64,000 bases of DNA, from contig CM039464.1 of assembly GCA_022414725.1 (NCBI GenBank), positions 3,164,021 through 3,228,020 on the forward strand, in the 5' to 3' direction. The translations under genes were made by a program, and so were the position numbers. Positions 1-10,214 of this stretch are shown here, piece by piece; the first letter of the stretch is position 1; the number at the start of each line of letters is the position of its first letter. The notes under the pieces were generated by a model. That model ran no database searches and was not told the origin of the DNA. It saw nothing but the letters and a program-made list of their open reading frames with translations. This DNA comes from Microglena sp. YARC (lineage: Eukaryota; Chlorophyta; Chlorophyceae; Chlamydomonadales; Chlamydomonadaceae).

Positions 1-375
1 CTTCTTTCAGCTGCTCCAACACATCATAAACCCTAAACCCTGAACATCCCAAGATGCAGCATACAGCATCCCTTTAGTCCCAAGATGCAGCATACCCTGT
101 TTGGCACGCATGTGTAAACTGCCATACAGGCACCATGAGTGCTGCCACTGTGCCAGCATCATTCAGCTGCTCCACCACATCCTAAACCCTAAATATCTCT
201 TGAGCCCCAACATGCAGCATCCTCTGTTTGGCACGCATGTGTATACTTCCATACAGGCACCTTGAGTGCTGCCACTGTGCCAGCTGCTTTCAGCTGATCC
301 ACCAAATCATAAACCCTAAAAATCCCTTTAGTCTCAAGATGCAGCATACACTGTTTGCCAGACAGGCTCACGCAC
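1..375. repeat. ~125-bp tandem repeat carrying an exon 3' end of the armadillo-like gene
   Basis: About three imperfect units share the order: the minus-strand coding piece EQLKEAGTVAALK, a donor-like GTGCxT/GTGCCT, a GCACGCATGTGTA segment, a GATGCAGCAT segment, and the telomere-like heptamer CCCTAAA. The coding piece is the 3' end of the exon at 376-620, so each unit is a partial exon copy plus flanking intron. Only the copy inside 376-620 has a full upstream exon. Units near 120-180 and 240-330 lack it. The next true exon must lie beyond the left edge. Confidence 0.7.
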
Positions 376-3300
376 CTTCAGTGCTGCCACTGTGCCAGCT
401 TCTTTCAGCTGCTCGACCAAATATGGGACCTCTGACATGTACATGAGAGCTTGCACCAAGTGGCTCAGGGCTTGGGCATCCTCACGGCCATGCTTATTCT
501 TCAGGGCCGTGATGATCGAGACATGAGCACCACCTTGCACAAGGTTCACTGCACTCTTAGGTATTCTGGCGTAGGAAGCAGCTGACTGCGCTAAGTTTGA
601 AAGCAATGAGAGAATGTCGGCTGCACCACCCTTCGTAACCTGCCTCTATGTTGCAGATCCCGTGGAACAAGCCTGGTCTAGGCCTGCCGTCAGTTGTCCA
701 GACTCGTCGAACGCTTCCAACAGCTCTGCTGCTTTCAGATCAGATCCCTCATTAGTACCCGAGCATAAAAGGGCAAGCAACATGACGGCCTCAAAGCACA
801 CGTGGCCCCCCTTCAAAACCCGCTCAACCACTTCCACAGTCCCACAGTCCTTGAGGGTGGTATGGAGATTGTAATTAAAGGCCAGGTTCCTCAACAGCCT
901 CAGGCACACAGGCTCATCGGGGTACTTGGATAAGCGGGCAAGGGCCGCAGGCACCACTTCTAGGTCCTCAGCCTCACACGCGAAGCTGAGGACACATACA
1001 AGAGTGTGCTCATTGTACTCCACGGCCATGGGTTTGATTCGTCAGCTGCCTGAAGCAAACAGGCAGAAGTGTACTAAGACTGAGAGGGGGAGGTGACCCT
1101 ATTGCCCCTATAGACCTGCTCATTGCAACCTAAAACACATGGGCGGGTAGGCTGTCTGGAGGGTGTTATTCAGACAGGTGCAGTATTGCGCAATAGTGTG
1201 GGATGCGCACCTGAGCCTTCTCGAGGAGCACCAGCACTAGCCCATCTTGAAAGTACCAGTCTACAATCATAGAGCTGGTAACAGTACTTAGAATCATTGC
1301 CAACAAGCTGTTTGCATCCTCCTTTGCAATGCAATGGCAGAGGCTTAAAATAGGGTCATTGAGAAACCTGCAAGGTGCCAAAACAAGGGAGCATTACTCA
1401 TAAAGGATTTAATCATGTAGATTACTGCCTGTGCCCCTGCATGTGCCTGCATCCATCTATGCCCATGTCAATCTCTATGTATGCACACGTCATCACACCT
1501 ATATCTTTATATACTAGTACATTGCCTGTGCGGCCATTGGCCACACCTACCTGTTGCCTCCCTTACTTCCCATTCCCCCTTTCTCCCCTCACCCTTTCCT
1601 CTCTCCATCTCTCCCCATCCCCCCCCCCCTCACCCCCCTCACCAGAACATGCACGTCCCCATCTCTCCCTCCCCCCCCTGACCACCCCCAAGGCCCCACC
1701 CACACAAAAACAAACACACTCATCATTCTTCCCTCCTTCTACCTACCGCTTCCATGCCACTTCAGCTGCGAGCTTTGATAATGAAGATGACTAAGGGGGG
1801 GCAAAGAGCAAGCCTGGTGATTCAACCCACCAGATCCATTCCACCCATAACTTGCGGAGGACTGAATCACGGTGAGAACACTGGTCCCACGCAACAGCAA
1901 AGCGACTTGCCTGCAGCTTCTTCTTTATGCGCATGTATCCATTTGGGATGTGTACACATATATATTATGTTACACGTCAATGTACATGCCTGCATATATG
2001 TGGGTTGGTGGAGTGGGGGATCTATAAACAATACAGTCAGAGCTAGCATGCAGTACTTACAAAGCATCGTCTGCTGTCTTCACTTCCTTGTATCTCAGAA
2101 TAAGCTGCTTGAGCATGTGGTCGCAGCATTCATTTAGCTCTTTGGCGAGGTCCTGCCAGGCTGGGGCCAAGCTGGCGCTACTGCCTGCACAAGCCGAAGC
2201 TGCATACTTTTCAATGCTCATCTGGGCTTCCGCCAACAAAGCGCAGATTGCGTTCAGAGAGGAACACACATTAGTGTATGCTTTAAACAGCGCCCCTGCA
2301 CACATGCTGGCACCATGCCAAGAACACCAAGCACCACAAGCTTTACCTCCGTACATTGGACTCTGTGTGGGGATCAAGAGAGTTCAGGGTAGACAGGAGA
2401 GAGCCATCCAGCACTTTGTCCTGTATAATCCAAATAGTCATTGCATAGCTCAGGTGCTGCAATACTGCCTCGCTTGTACCGCACAAGGCAAGCGCAATGC
2501 TCCGCACCACCTCCAGCGTCTGCTCACACTTCAGGGTAGTCAGCTGCATGGCAGATGTCGATCCGGTCACCAGCTTCTCAGCTGCTACCGCTACCCCATC
2601 GGCAGGTGCAAAGGTCCCGACCTGAAGCAGCAAGAAATTTTGGAGAAGTCCAAGCGGATCTTCTAGCTCCAATCCTACAAGCAGTTCGCCCAACTTTTGC
2701 ACCACTGATTGCTCCGCGCTGCACAGGCCACAGGCCATGATCGACAGCAGAAAGCTGGCTGCAGCCAAGGTGTCATTGCAGCCCTGTTGGTACCTTGCCT
2801 CCAGCCGCTCCTCAAATGGAGGAGCCTTGTTCATACAGGTGGACAGCTGCTTGATCAGCGCTTGGACGGCAGCCTGTATGGCCGCCTGATAGCCCACCTC
2901 CTTCCTGTTGATCATCTGAAGCAGTATTGTCCAGACCTGGGCGGATAGGTCATTGCCTGTCGTGCCACCCACCTGTGGGCATGGGGTGGCATGGGGTGTG
3001 GTGTGTGCATGGTGTGTTTGCATGGGATGTATGGTGTGTGCGGTGTGTTGTGTGCATAGGGTGGCAGGGTGTGTGTGCATGTGGTAGGATGGCATAGGGT
3101 GTGCGGTGCGTGCATGGGATGGGGTGAGTGGTGTGTGCATGGAGTGTGTGCATGGGATGTATGGTGTGTGCGGTGTGTTGTGTGCATAGGGTGGCAGGGT
3201 GTGTGTGCATGGGATGGGATGGCATGGGGTGTGTGCAAGGGGCAGCATGGGGTGTGTGCATGGGGTGGCATTTGGTGTTTGCATGGGGCGGCATGGGGTG

Positions 3301-4109
3301 TGTGCATGGAATGGGGCGGCATGGGGTTGCAGTGTGTGCAGGAGGTGGTCCACTACACAACCCACCTGGGCGGTGAGTGCCGCGGTGGTGAGTGCCCGCA
3401 GGACATCTGCCAGCTGGGCGTTGTGAGTCTCTTCCATGTTGCTGCTACCTGCCAGCACAGCTGTCACCATTGTCAGGAGCTGGCACACAAGCATGTGCTG
3501 TGTTGACAAGAGGGCTGCTTCTTTGGCATCATCCGCTGCCCTACCCTCTTCTGCTTCCCTGCTAGGTGTGCTGCACGTAATGGGCAAGGAAGCTGAGGTG
3601 TTTTCTGCGGAGCTGGAAGCTGCAGCCCTAGACAAGGCCTGTGCGACAGCAGCCAGAACACCATGCGACAGTGCAGCCTGGGCAAGCTCCCCTGACAGGC
3701 TGGCACCTAAACTTAGGACCTCTGCTGCCCAAAACACAGCTGCTGCCTGGGGGGGGAGTGACTCAGCAGGGGGGCCACCCCCGGCACCAGCAGAGTGGGG
3801 AGAGGAGTGGGACTGGGGTGAGGGTGCCGGGCTAAGCTCAGTGACCGGTTGAACTTCTTGACATGTTGTATCTGCAGGGGACAATATCCATCCAATCGAC
3901 TGCACCAAACGCGGCAGCAGCTCGTCATCCGTCATTATTTGCTGCACGAGCTGAGGCTGGCCTTGCAGCTCCTTAGAACACGAGCGCAGCGCGGTAACGA
4001 GGGATGGCAAGGCTGCAGCAATTGCATGCGGCGTGTCAGTTGTGGGTGCAGCCGCAGCGAGTGCGTGGGCAGGCTCCGGTAACTCCGCAGTTGCATTCAC
4101 TGCTGCCAT
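376..4109 (-). CDS. Armadillo/HEAT-like helical repeat protein, six exons, 3' end beyond window
   Basis: Minus-strand exons inferred from GT-AG junctions and frame: 4109-3366, 2972-2347, 2306-2061, 1367-1211, 1049-669, 620-376 (about 2.4 kb, ~800 aa). Intron phases agree at every junction: 0, 2, 2, 0, 1, 0. The start is ATG at 4109 (MAAVNATAELPEP), the first Met of a long open frame. The product is Ala/Leu-rich with repeated amphipathic helices, such as LLPRLVQSIGWIL, VCLRLLRNLAFNYNLHTTLK and LVEQLKEAGTVAALK. These are typical of ARM/HEAT superhelices that bind other proteins; I cannot name the family member. Introns of 40 bp (2307-2346) and 48 bp (621-668) are very short. Exon 1049-669 needs one extra base near 1027-1034 (AAACCCATGG) to stay in frame with its upstream exon, which suggests a 1-nt deletion or sequencing error. 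The donor at 668 (GTTCC) is weak. Function is unknown. Confidence 0.65.
1368..2060 (-). other. Intron with a pyrimidine-rich tract
   Basis: Lies between donor GTAAGT (revcomp of 2055-2060) and acceptor TTGCAG before 1367. The plus strand at 1545-1750 is almost pure C/T with many CCCCC runs, so the pre-mRNA strand is purine-rich there. No independent gene is seen. The plus-strand Pro/Ser-rich open frames here are composition artefacts. Confidence 0.6.
2973..3365 (-). other. Intron filled with a CATGGGGTG-type minisatellite, length divisible by three and stop-free
   Basis: The donor CAG|GTGGGT and acceptor CCCACAG|GTGGGT flank 393 bp of imperfect repeats of CATGGGGTGTGTG on the plus strand. 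The minus-strand reading is open and in frame with both exons, giving a His/Thr/Pro/Cys low-complexity insert (repeats of HAHTPC and PMHTPH). Both donor and acceptor are followed by the same GTGGGT, so removal joins LTAQ to VGGTTGNDL cleanly. I favour an intron because of the splice sites and composition, but retention would not break the protein. Confidence 0.6.
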
Positions 4110-4645
4110 GCAGGGCGCTGCTTGTAGGATACTACTATTAAGCTTACGATCCTATTCGTCCATGCAGGACGCTACACTTAAGCTTCAGATTTACTCGTCC
4201 ATTCATGGCTCTGCTACTCGTAAGATGCTCTTCACATTTGCAGGACACTACTGGTAAGACGCAACTCATACGATGCGATTCGTCCATGCAGGGATGAAAC
4301 GGAATTCTTGGTTTTCAAATGAAGAGCACATTCGGGGCTACGCGGCTATAGCTTTAGAATTGGAATCAGTGTGGGGCGCGCAGGGCTTTGGCATATGGCG
4401 CCACTTTTACTAAGCCTAGCGACGCGTTCGGCGAATGTCATCGTCCATACTGCATCATTGCAAGAGTGCTTTGGCTCATATTTAATTGTGTCTTCTCAGA
4501 AATCTCCACTTTTATGGCCACGCTCGGTGGTGGAGAGGGATCGGCACTCCGGTCAATTGGTCAAGTCATAGGACCAAGTTGCAACCTTTGTCTACGTAGC
4601 CACGAGGCATACTCGGGGGGTGCATAGGGCACACCGTGTGCGTGT

Positions 4646-4689
<44 letters not shown>

Positions 4690-4984
4690 GTGGGGGGGGG
4701 GGGGGGGGGGGGGGAGTCTAGCTGGGCCTCATGGGCACCATGAGTTATCCCTACCTTGGCATGCCTTAATGCGGGTACCTACCGAAGACAGCAGTGTCAT
4801 GCTCCATATATTTGCAAGTACCGGTATGTGGCCCATGGTGCACACCTAGCAGCTCTACCTCCTATGGATGTGTACTCCATGCATCCCTCACACATGCCGC
4901 ATGGATACCCAAACATGATAGCTTAAAACTTGGCCTGTACTTGTATGTTTTAAGTTTCAGCATAAATGTGTGTGTGGAATGTAC
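4110..4984. other. Intergenic stretch with short direct repeats and a long G tract
   Basis: 4116-4290 holds several copies of a short motif around CGTCCATGCAGGACGCTAC, directly upstream of the armadillo-like gene start, so the region probably includes its promoter. No TATA box is obvious. 4660-4714 is a G run interrupted by one CGT, preceded by (GT)n. No coding region is supported. Confidence 0.5.
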
Positions 4985-5046
4985 ATAGTTTAAACACCAG
5001 AATCACACAACCAACAGAATCAGAATAAAACACCACATACACCACC
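4985..5046. repeat. Left part of an ACACAACCA/CAGAATCA minisatellite
   Basis: Motifs such as CAGAATCACACAACC and CACCACAAA recur here and again at 5298-5470. The LINE-like tail at 5047-5297 sits inside this array, so it looks like an insertion into a minisatellite. Confidence 0.5.
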
Positions 5047-5297
5047 TTGTTTGTTTGTCCTCGACACACCCCTGATGTAATGGGGTTTTTTGCTTTGTGG
5101 GTGCTTTTTCTTTTTGTTTAAAGCACAGAGTCTCATACACCCTCGCGGTGTCAAGTAGACTTTAACATGTAATGTAATGTAATGTAATGTAATGTAATGT
5201 AATGTAATGTAATGTAATGTAATGTAATGTAATGTAATGTAATGTAATGTAATGTAATGTAATGTAATGTAATGTAATGTATTGTAATGTAATGTAA
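5047..5297 (+). mobile_element. LINE-like 3' end, copy 1, with a long (AATGT)n tail
   Basis: 5047-5168 matches 27165-27290 and 48330-48455 at most positions. Shared blocks include TTTGTTTGTCCTCGACAC, TTTAAAGCACAGAGTCTC and GTGTCAAGTAGACTT. All three copies lie in the same orientation, are cut at different 5' points and end in a variable tail based on ATGTA. Here the tail is about 26 AATGT units (5167-5297). Variable 5' truncation with a fixed 3' end and a microsatellite tail is typical of target-primed non-LTR retrotransposition. This copy has no coding part. Confidence 0.65.
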
Positions 5298-5480
5298 CCA
5301 CAATCAGGTGAATCACACAACCACCACAAATACCACAAACACCAGAATCACACAACCGTCGGAATCAGCAGAAAGCATCAGAATCACACAAACATGCAAA
5401 TTTGCACACGTGCATGTTATACAGTAGCAGAGAAGAATACGCCAGAATCATACAAACACCCAAATTGACAGGAAACATCA
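5298..5480. repeat. Right part of the ACACAACCA/CAGAATCA minisatellite
   Basis: Continuation of the same degenerate repeat as 4985-5046, with several CAGAATCACACAA copies. Confidence 0.5.
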
Positions 5481-5689
5481 CAAACAAGGGGGGGGGGGTC
5501 TCAGGCACTCTTGTATTTAGCTTCAAAGGGTGCATTATGGGTGTGAGGGGCGCTGCAGGGCATGGTTGTTCAGGACGTTGCGTCCTGCACTCCTGCGTCG
5601 CAGATGCAACGTCGAAAGGTCTGTTGCATCCTAAGACCGTGGGGAGGGTCCGTTGCATCGCAGATTCAGCTTCAATGGCCTGGTTGCGT

Positions 5690-5800
5690 TTTATGACGCG
5701 TTTTATGACGCAGTTTATGGGGCGTTAGATGACGCGTTTTATGACGCAGGTTATGGGGCGTTTGCGGGGCGTTTGCGTCTCATGACGCAGGCTATGGACT
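5690..5800. repeat. Short minisatellite of TTTATGACGC / TTATGGGGCG
   Basis: Repeated decamer-like motifs TTTATGACGC and TTATGGGGCG alternate. The surrounding sequence is GC-rich and shows no gene. Confidence 0.6.
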
Positions 5801-5939
5801 TGGTTGGGTCACAGGGCGTAGAGCTGGGGGTCCTCTTAAACAACCCTGCTGCAGGGGTGTTGACCATGGTGCCAAAAATCAGTGTGCAGTTAGGAAGCTT
5901 TTTTTGTAACTGATGTCAGAAGTTTTTGTAATCTGCCTC

Positions 5940-6578
5940 ATTGCTTTGCTGAAAGACCACGCTGGATAAGTGATGTAGATAAAACATTGAGGAAATGGAA
6001 GGGTGGACAAGAAGTAAAAGGCTGAAGCATCAGAGTGCTGGTTCTGGCTCTGGTTCTGGGGATGGGGCTGGCGCGTCCATGCCTCCATGCTGGTATAGAA
6101 GATTGGAAGGGCTCTAATTTTGGGTCCCGTAATTCGGAAGTCCCGCGTGATTCCCCCCTGTTTGGCCTGTCTCTGTACATCAGCGTAGGTCATTCGCCTG
6201 CGGTAGGCCTGGACCAGAGACTCAGGCCTGGACCAGCCCCCCAGGTTGACCTGCCTGGGGGTCTGCGCGCAGGCCAACGAGTATGAAGCCATCAGGGCCC
6301 TGGAAGCCATACTCAATCGCCCGCGCCTGCGCCTGCAAATCAGCGTCATCATCATCCGCTGCCGCCGTGAGGTACAACCTTCGGCACCTGCAAGCTGGGC
6401 AGGTTGAAACCCACCTCATCTCGACCTTGAGGTACACTGTTGAACGTCGCAGGAAGTGCAGCAACCGACGCCGACGTGCGACGTGGCAACCAACAGTACC
6501 AACGCGCGCCAACACGCGATCATCTGGTAGGGTGTTCGCGCGGCCTTCAATCGAGCGCGGGCACCGGAATGCATTCAC
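5940..6578 (-). pseudogene. Unrecognised minus-strand coding fragment broken by a 19-bp duplication
   Basis: Reading from 6578 (MNAFRCPRSIEG) the frame passes an acidic DDDDAD stretch, then AQARAIEYGFQGPDGFILVG, and stops just after GGLVQA at about 6222. A second frame continues with coding-like character (YRRRMTYADVQRQAK, ITRDFRITGPKIRALP) to about 5940. The switch falls on a direct repeat: AGGCCTGGACCAG occurs at 6205 and 6224, period 19 bp, which shifts the frame. Without the extra copy the two halves would be in one frame. I do not recognise the product. It may be an exon or fragment of a dead gene. GATTTGCAG near 6340 could be a splice acceptor. Confidence 0.35.
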
Positions 6579-7336
6579 ACTTATAATTCACTCAACCATG
6601 CAGACTCACAAATCATTTCTCCATCTTCCGCATCCATCTTTCTACCCCTAGCTCCGGCTTGGCACTGGAATCAACACGACGCCAGCGATCCTGATAAACG
6701 AACGATCTGTAGAACGATAGACCTGACGTTCCACGTACCCGCGCCGTTTTATCTCAGCATTCCAAATCAACCGACGACTTATCCTCGCCTGCTAACCAAA
6801 CCAGCTCCACACACCGTCACAGTCTTAGTAAATCTTCCAAACACTCCAGACAAATGAGCCACTCTGAGGAGAACGGCCCTTTGCGTCGCCACACCGGGTA
6901 AGCCAAGGTCAAGTGGGGCACGTGAGTACGAGTGTGTAACTAAAGCCACGCCAGACGTCAGGATCGTCTTTTTTTCTTCCTCGTTCGACCACGTCCCAGA
7001 AGCATCTTAAGTCGTCGCCGCATAGGATTTGCTACCCACTCTTCACTCCCTCCCTCCTACGCCACCGGCTACCGTGGGTGGTACCGCCCCCCCTATCCAC
7101 CCCCTGGTTCGACGGTGTTGTCCGAGGACCCCTTTGGACAGCTTCCTTAATTCACACCGACTTGGAGTAGTGCCTTTCTTTCCAGTATAACCTTGGTACC
7201 CGTTTCTGAACGAGTGGTGTTGCATTTGAGACGTATCTACATGTTCAGCTAGCATTACCACATCCTGTAACTCCTCACTCGAAAACTAAACATGATATTT
7301 CCTCTGCCTACTTCTCCATCCATAAGTAGGGAACGA
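6579..7336. other. Intergenic, nothing recognised
   Basis: Mixed-composition DNA without a convincing open frame, repeat match within the window or RNA signal. Confidence 0.5.
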
Positions 7337-7493
7337 CAATATGATATGATATGATATCATGTCATCATATGATATCATACAATGCCGGCAGTCGGTCTAG
7401 GCTATAATTCCCATTTATATACAATATCATATGATGCATTTTGTATGATATCATATGATATCATTCTCGCCTTTGGTCAGCAACATATGATTT
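7337..7493 (-). repeat. Dispersed AT-palindromic element, copy 1
   Basis: Contains repeated ATATGATATCATATG-type palindromes around a conserved core. In reverse complement the core reads TGTATATAAATGG, then TAGCCTAG, then GACTGCCGGCAT, and AAAGGCGAG precedes the palindromes. The same order occurs in forward orientation at 31079-31231. The core includes a TATATAAA box. It could be a MITE or solo LTR; no target duplication could be fixed. Confidence 0.5.
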
Positions 7494-7599
7494 GCCGGTC
7501 CCTATCTATAAAGTACCACCTCTACAAGCACCTACAAATATACCACCATACATGCTGGTGCAAGTAGCACATCACACCTCTGAAGAGATAGTATTATAT

Positions 7600-10214
7600 C
7601 TACCTCACCCACACCCACACCCCATAACCAACCCCACACCCACATTCACACCCAACCTCATGTATAGGTTCTGGCAGGCGTTCAAGACATGGTATCGAAC
7701 CCAGATAACTGTTGGGGGAGATAGGCCTGCTCACTGGGTACGGTGCCATGATCCACTTCACCATCCAACAACAGCTCCCCAATTGGGTGGGTGGATTGGG
7801 CTCATGGTTTCGTACCAGATTACTGTCGGGGGAGATAGGCCCGCAATCAGCATGGTCCTTGCTTGGTATGACGACCCTCACCCACACCCACACCCACACC
7901 CACACCCACACCCTCACCCACACCCACACCCACACCCACACCCACACACACATTACCCCCCCAAGAATTAAAGAATTAAACCAAACCCACCCAGAAATCT
8001 TTTCACACCGGACCCATACCCACGCCCCACCAATACCTAGGCTTATGGAGGTCCGCAAATAGCATAGGCACCTATTTTCGTGCTTCCAGTGTTGTTTCCC
8101 CCGCGTCCGAGCGCACCGCTAAATTGCGCGTTTGCGTAAGGGTTGTGTATAACAGAACTAATAAAACTAACCATTATAATAATAATAACAATACTAATGA
8201 TATTATTTATTACTGAATGATCATAATAATACTAGTACTTCAGTCATTAAAGTAAACTAAACCATAAAACCCTCAAACTTAAACCCTAAACAGTAACCCC
8301 TAAACAATAAATCCTAAACAAGAAACCTAAAAATAAACTCTAAACAATAAACAATTAACCTCAATCTGTGTGTCTGTCTCTGTGCCTCTGTCTTTGTGTC
8401 TCAGTCTCTGTATCTCAGTATGCCTCTCTATCTTTCTCTATATTTTCCCCCGCGTCCGCGCGCGCCGCTAAATTGCGCGTTTGTGTAAGGGTTGTGTCTA
8501 GCAGAACTAATAAAACTAAAAATACTAATAATAATAACAATACTAATAATATTATTATTTACTGAATAATCATAATAATACTGATACTAGTACTTCAGTA
8601 ATAAAAGTAAACTATACCATAAACCCCCAAAAAATCTAACCCTAAACAGTAACCCCTAAACAAAAATCCTATATGTCTCAGTCACACAGTCTCAATCTGC
8701 TTCAATTTCGGTTACACCTGTCACTCACGGCGTGGGTGTCGCCAATGATTTCTCCGGGGGCGTATTAAACACACCCACACCCACACCCACACCACACCCA
8801 CACCCACACCCACACCCACACCCACACCCTCCAACCTCACCCCCACCCCACCCTCTCCTACCCACCCCCCACCCCACCCACCCCATCCCCACCCCCACCC
8901 CCACCCTCACCCCTACCCCGGGCCCCTACCTTCACCCTCACTACCCACCCCTACCCCCACCCCCACTCCACTCCAATCCCACCCACCCCTACCCCACCTC
9001 ATTTGTAGGTTCTGGCAGGCGTTCAAGACATGGTAATCGAATCCAGATAATGTTGGGGGAGATAGGCCTGCTCACTGGGTACGGTGCCATGATCCCCACT
9101 CCACCCCATCCAACCAACAGCTCCCCAATTGGTGGGGTGGATTGGGCTCATGGTATCGTACCAGATTACTATCGGGGGAGATAGGCCCGCAATCAGCAAT
9201 GGTCCTTGCTTGGTATGACGACCCTCACTCACACCCACACCCACACCCACACCCCACCCACACCCACACCCACACCCACACCCACACCCACACCACACCC
9301 ACACCACACCCACACCTCCACCCTCACCCCCACCCCACCCACCCCTACCCCACCCCCACCCCTACCCCGGGCCCCTACCCCCACCCTCACCTACCCCACC
9401 CCACCCCCACCCCCACCCCACCTACCCACCCCCACCCCTGCCCCACCCCTACTCCACCCAATCCCACCCACCCCTACCCCACCCAATTTATAGGTTCTGG
9501 CAGGCATTCAACACATGGTATCTTACCCAGATAACTGCTGGAGGAGACAGGCCCGTGATCAGCAAGGTCCATGCTTAGTCTGACGACCCCCATCCCTACC
9601 CCTACCCCCCCCCCACCCACCCCTATCCCCACCCACACCCTCAATCACCCCCCACCCCACCTCATTTATAGGTTCTGGCAGGCGTTCAACACATGGTATC
9701 GCACCCAGATAACTGCTGGAGGAGACAGGCCCGTGATCAGCAAGGTCCATGCTTGGTCTGACGACCCCCCATCCCTACCCCTACCCCACCCCCACCACCC
9801 CTATCCCCACCCACACCCTCAATCACCCACCCACCCCACTCATTTATAGGTTCTGGCAGGCGTTCAACACATGGTATCGCACCCAGATAACTGCTGGAGG
9901 AGACAGGCCCGTGATCAGCAAGGTCCATGCTTGGTCTGACGACCCCATCCCTACCCCTACCCCACCCCCCACCCACCCCTATCCCCACCCACACCCTCAA
10001 TCACCCACCCACCCACCTCATTTATAGGTTCTGGCAGGCGTTCAACACATGGTATTGCACCCAGATAACTGCTGGAGGAGACAGGCCCGTGATCAGCAAG
10101 GTCCATGCTTGGTCTGACGACCCCCACCCCACCCCTACCCCAACCCACCCCACCCTATCCCCACCCACACCTCACCACACCCTAAATCACCCACCCACCC
10201 CACCTCATTTATAG
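7600..10214 (+). repeat. Array of partial exon copies in CCCCAC/CCCACA minisatellite
   Basis: Units carry a splice-acceptor-like TTTATAG or variant followed by exon sequence encoding FWQAFNTWYRTQIT, then GGDRPVISKVHAW, before passing into C-rich repeats. Exon starts are at 7668, 9009, 9494, 9672, 9850 and 10028, and the full exon begins at 10215. The last copies are spaced 178, 178, 178 and 187 bp. Copies at about 7800-7875 and 9149-9230 hold only the second half. All stop at GACGACCC, where the complete exon reads GACAACAACTC, so none has the exon 3' end or a donor. They are most likely non-functional duplicates of the exon at 10215-10434. Confidence 0.7.
8095..8680. repeat. Two tandem copies of a ~230-bp segment, ~350 bp apart
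   Basis: Both copies start near CCCCCGCGTCCG and GCGCCGCTAAATTGCGCG, pass through AT-rich AATAATAATAACAATACT and end in degenerate CCCTAAACAGTAACCCC strings. Copy 1 is 8098-8335 and copy 2 is 8448-8675. The spacer is TCTGTGTCTC-type repeat. No coding potential. Confidence 0.6.

Noticed and set aside
1375..1794. 139-aa plus-strand Pro/Ser-rich open frame
   Set aside because: It lies in a pyrimidine-rich intron of the minus-strand gene, and overlapping frames show the same low-complexity bias.
2950..3360. His/Pro/Thr/Cys repeat protein on the minus strand
   Set aside because: It falls within splice-bounded intron sequence made of a minisatellite; treated as intron, with retention noted as a possibility.
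7600..10000. VWVWVWV and THTHTHT open frames
   Set aside because: Translations of CCCACA-type repeats; only the FWQAFNTWY exon pieces have non-repeat content.
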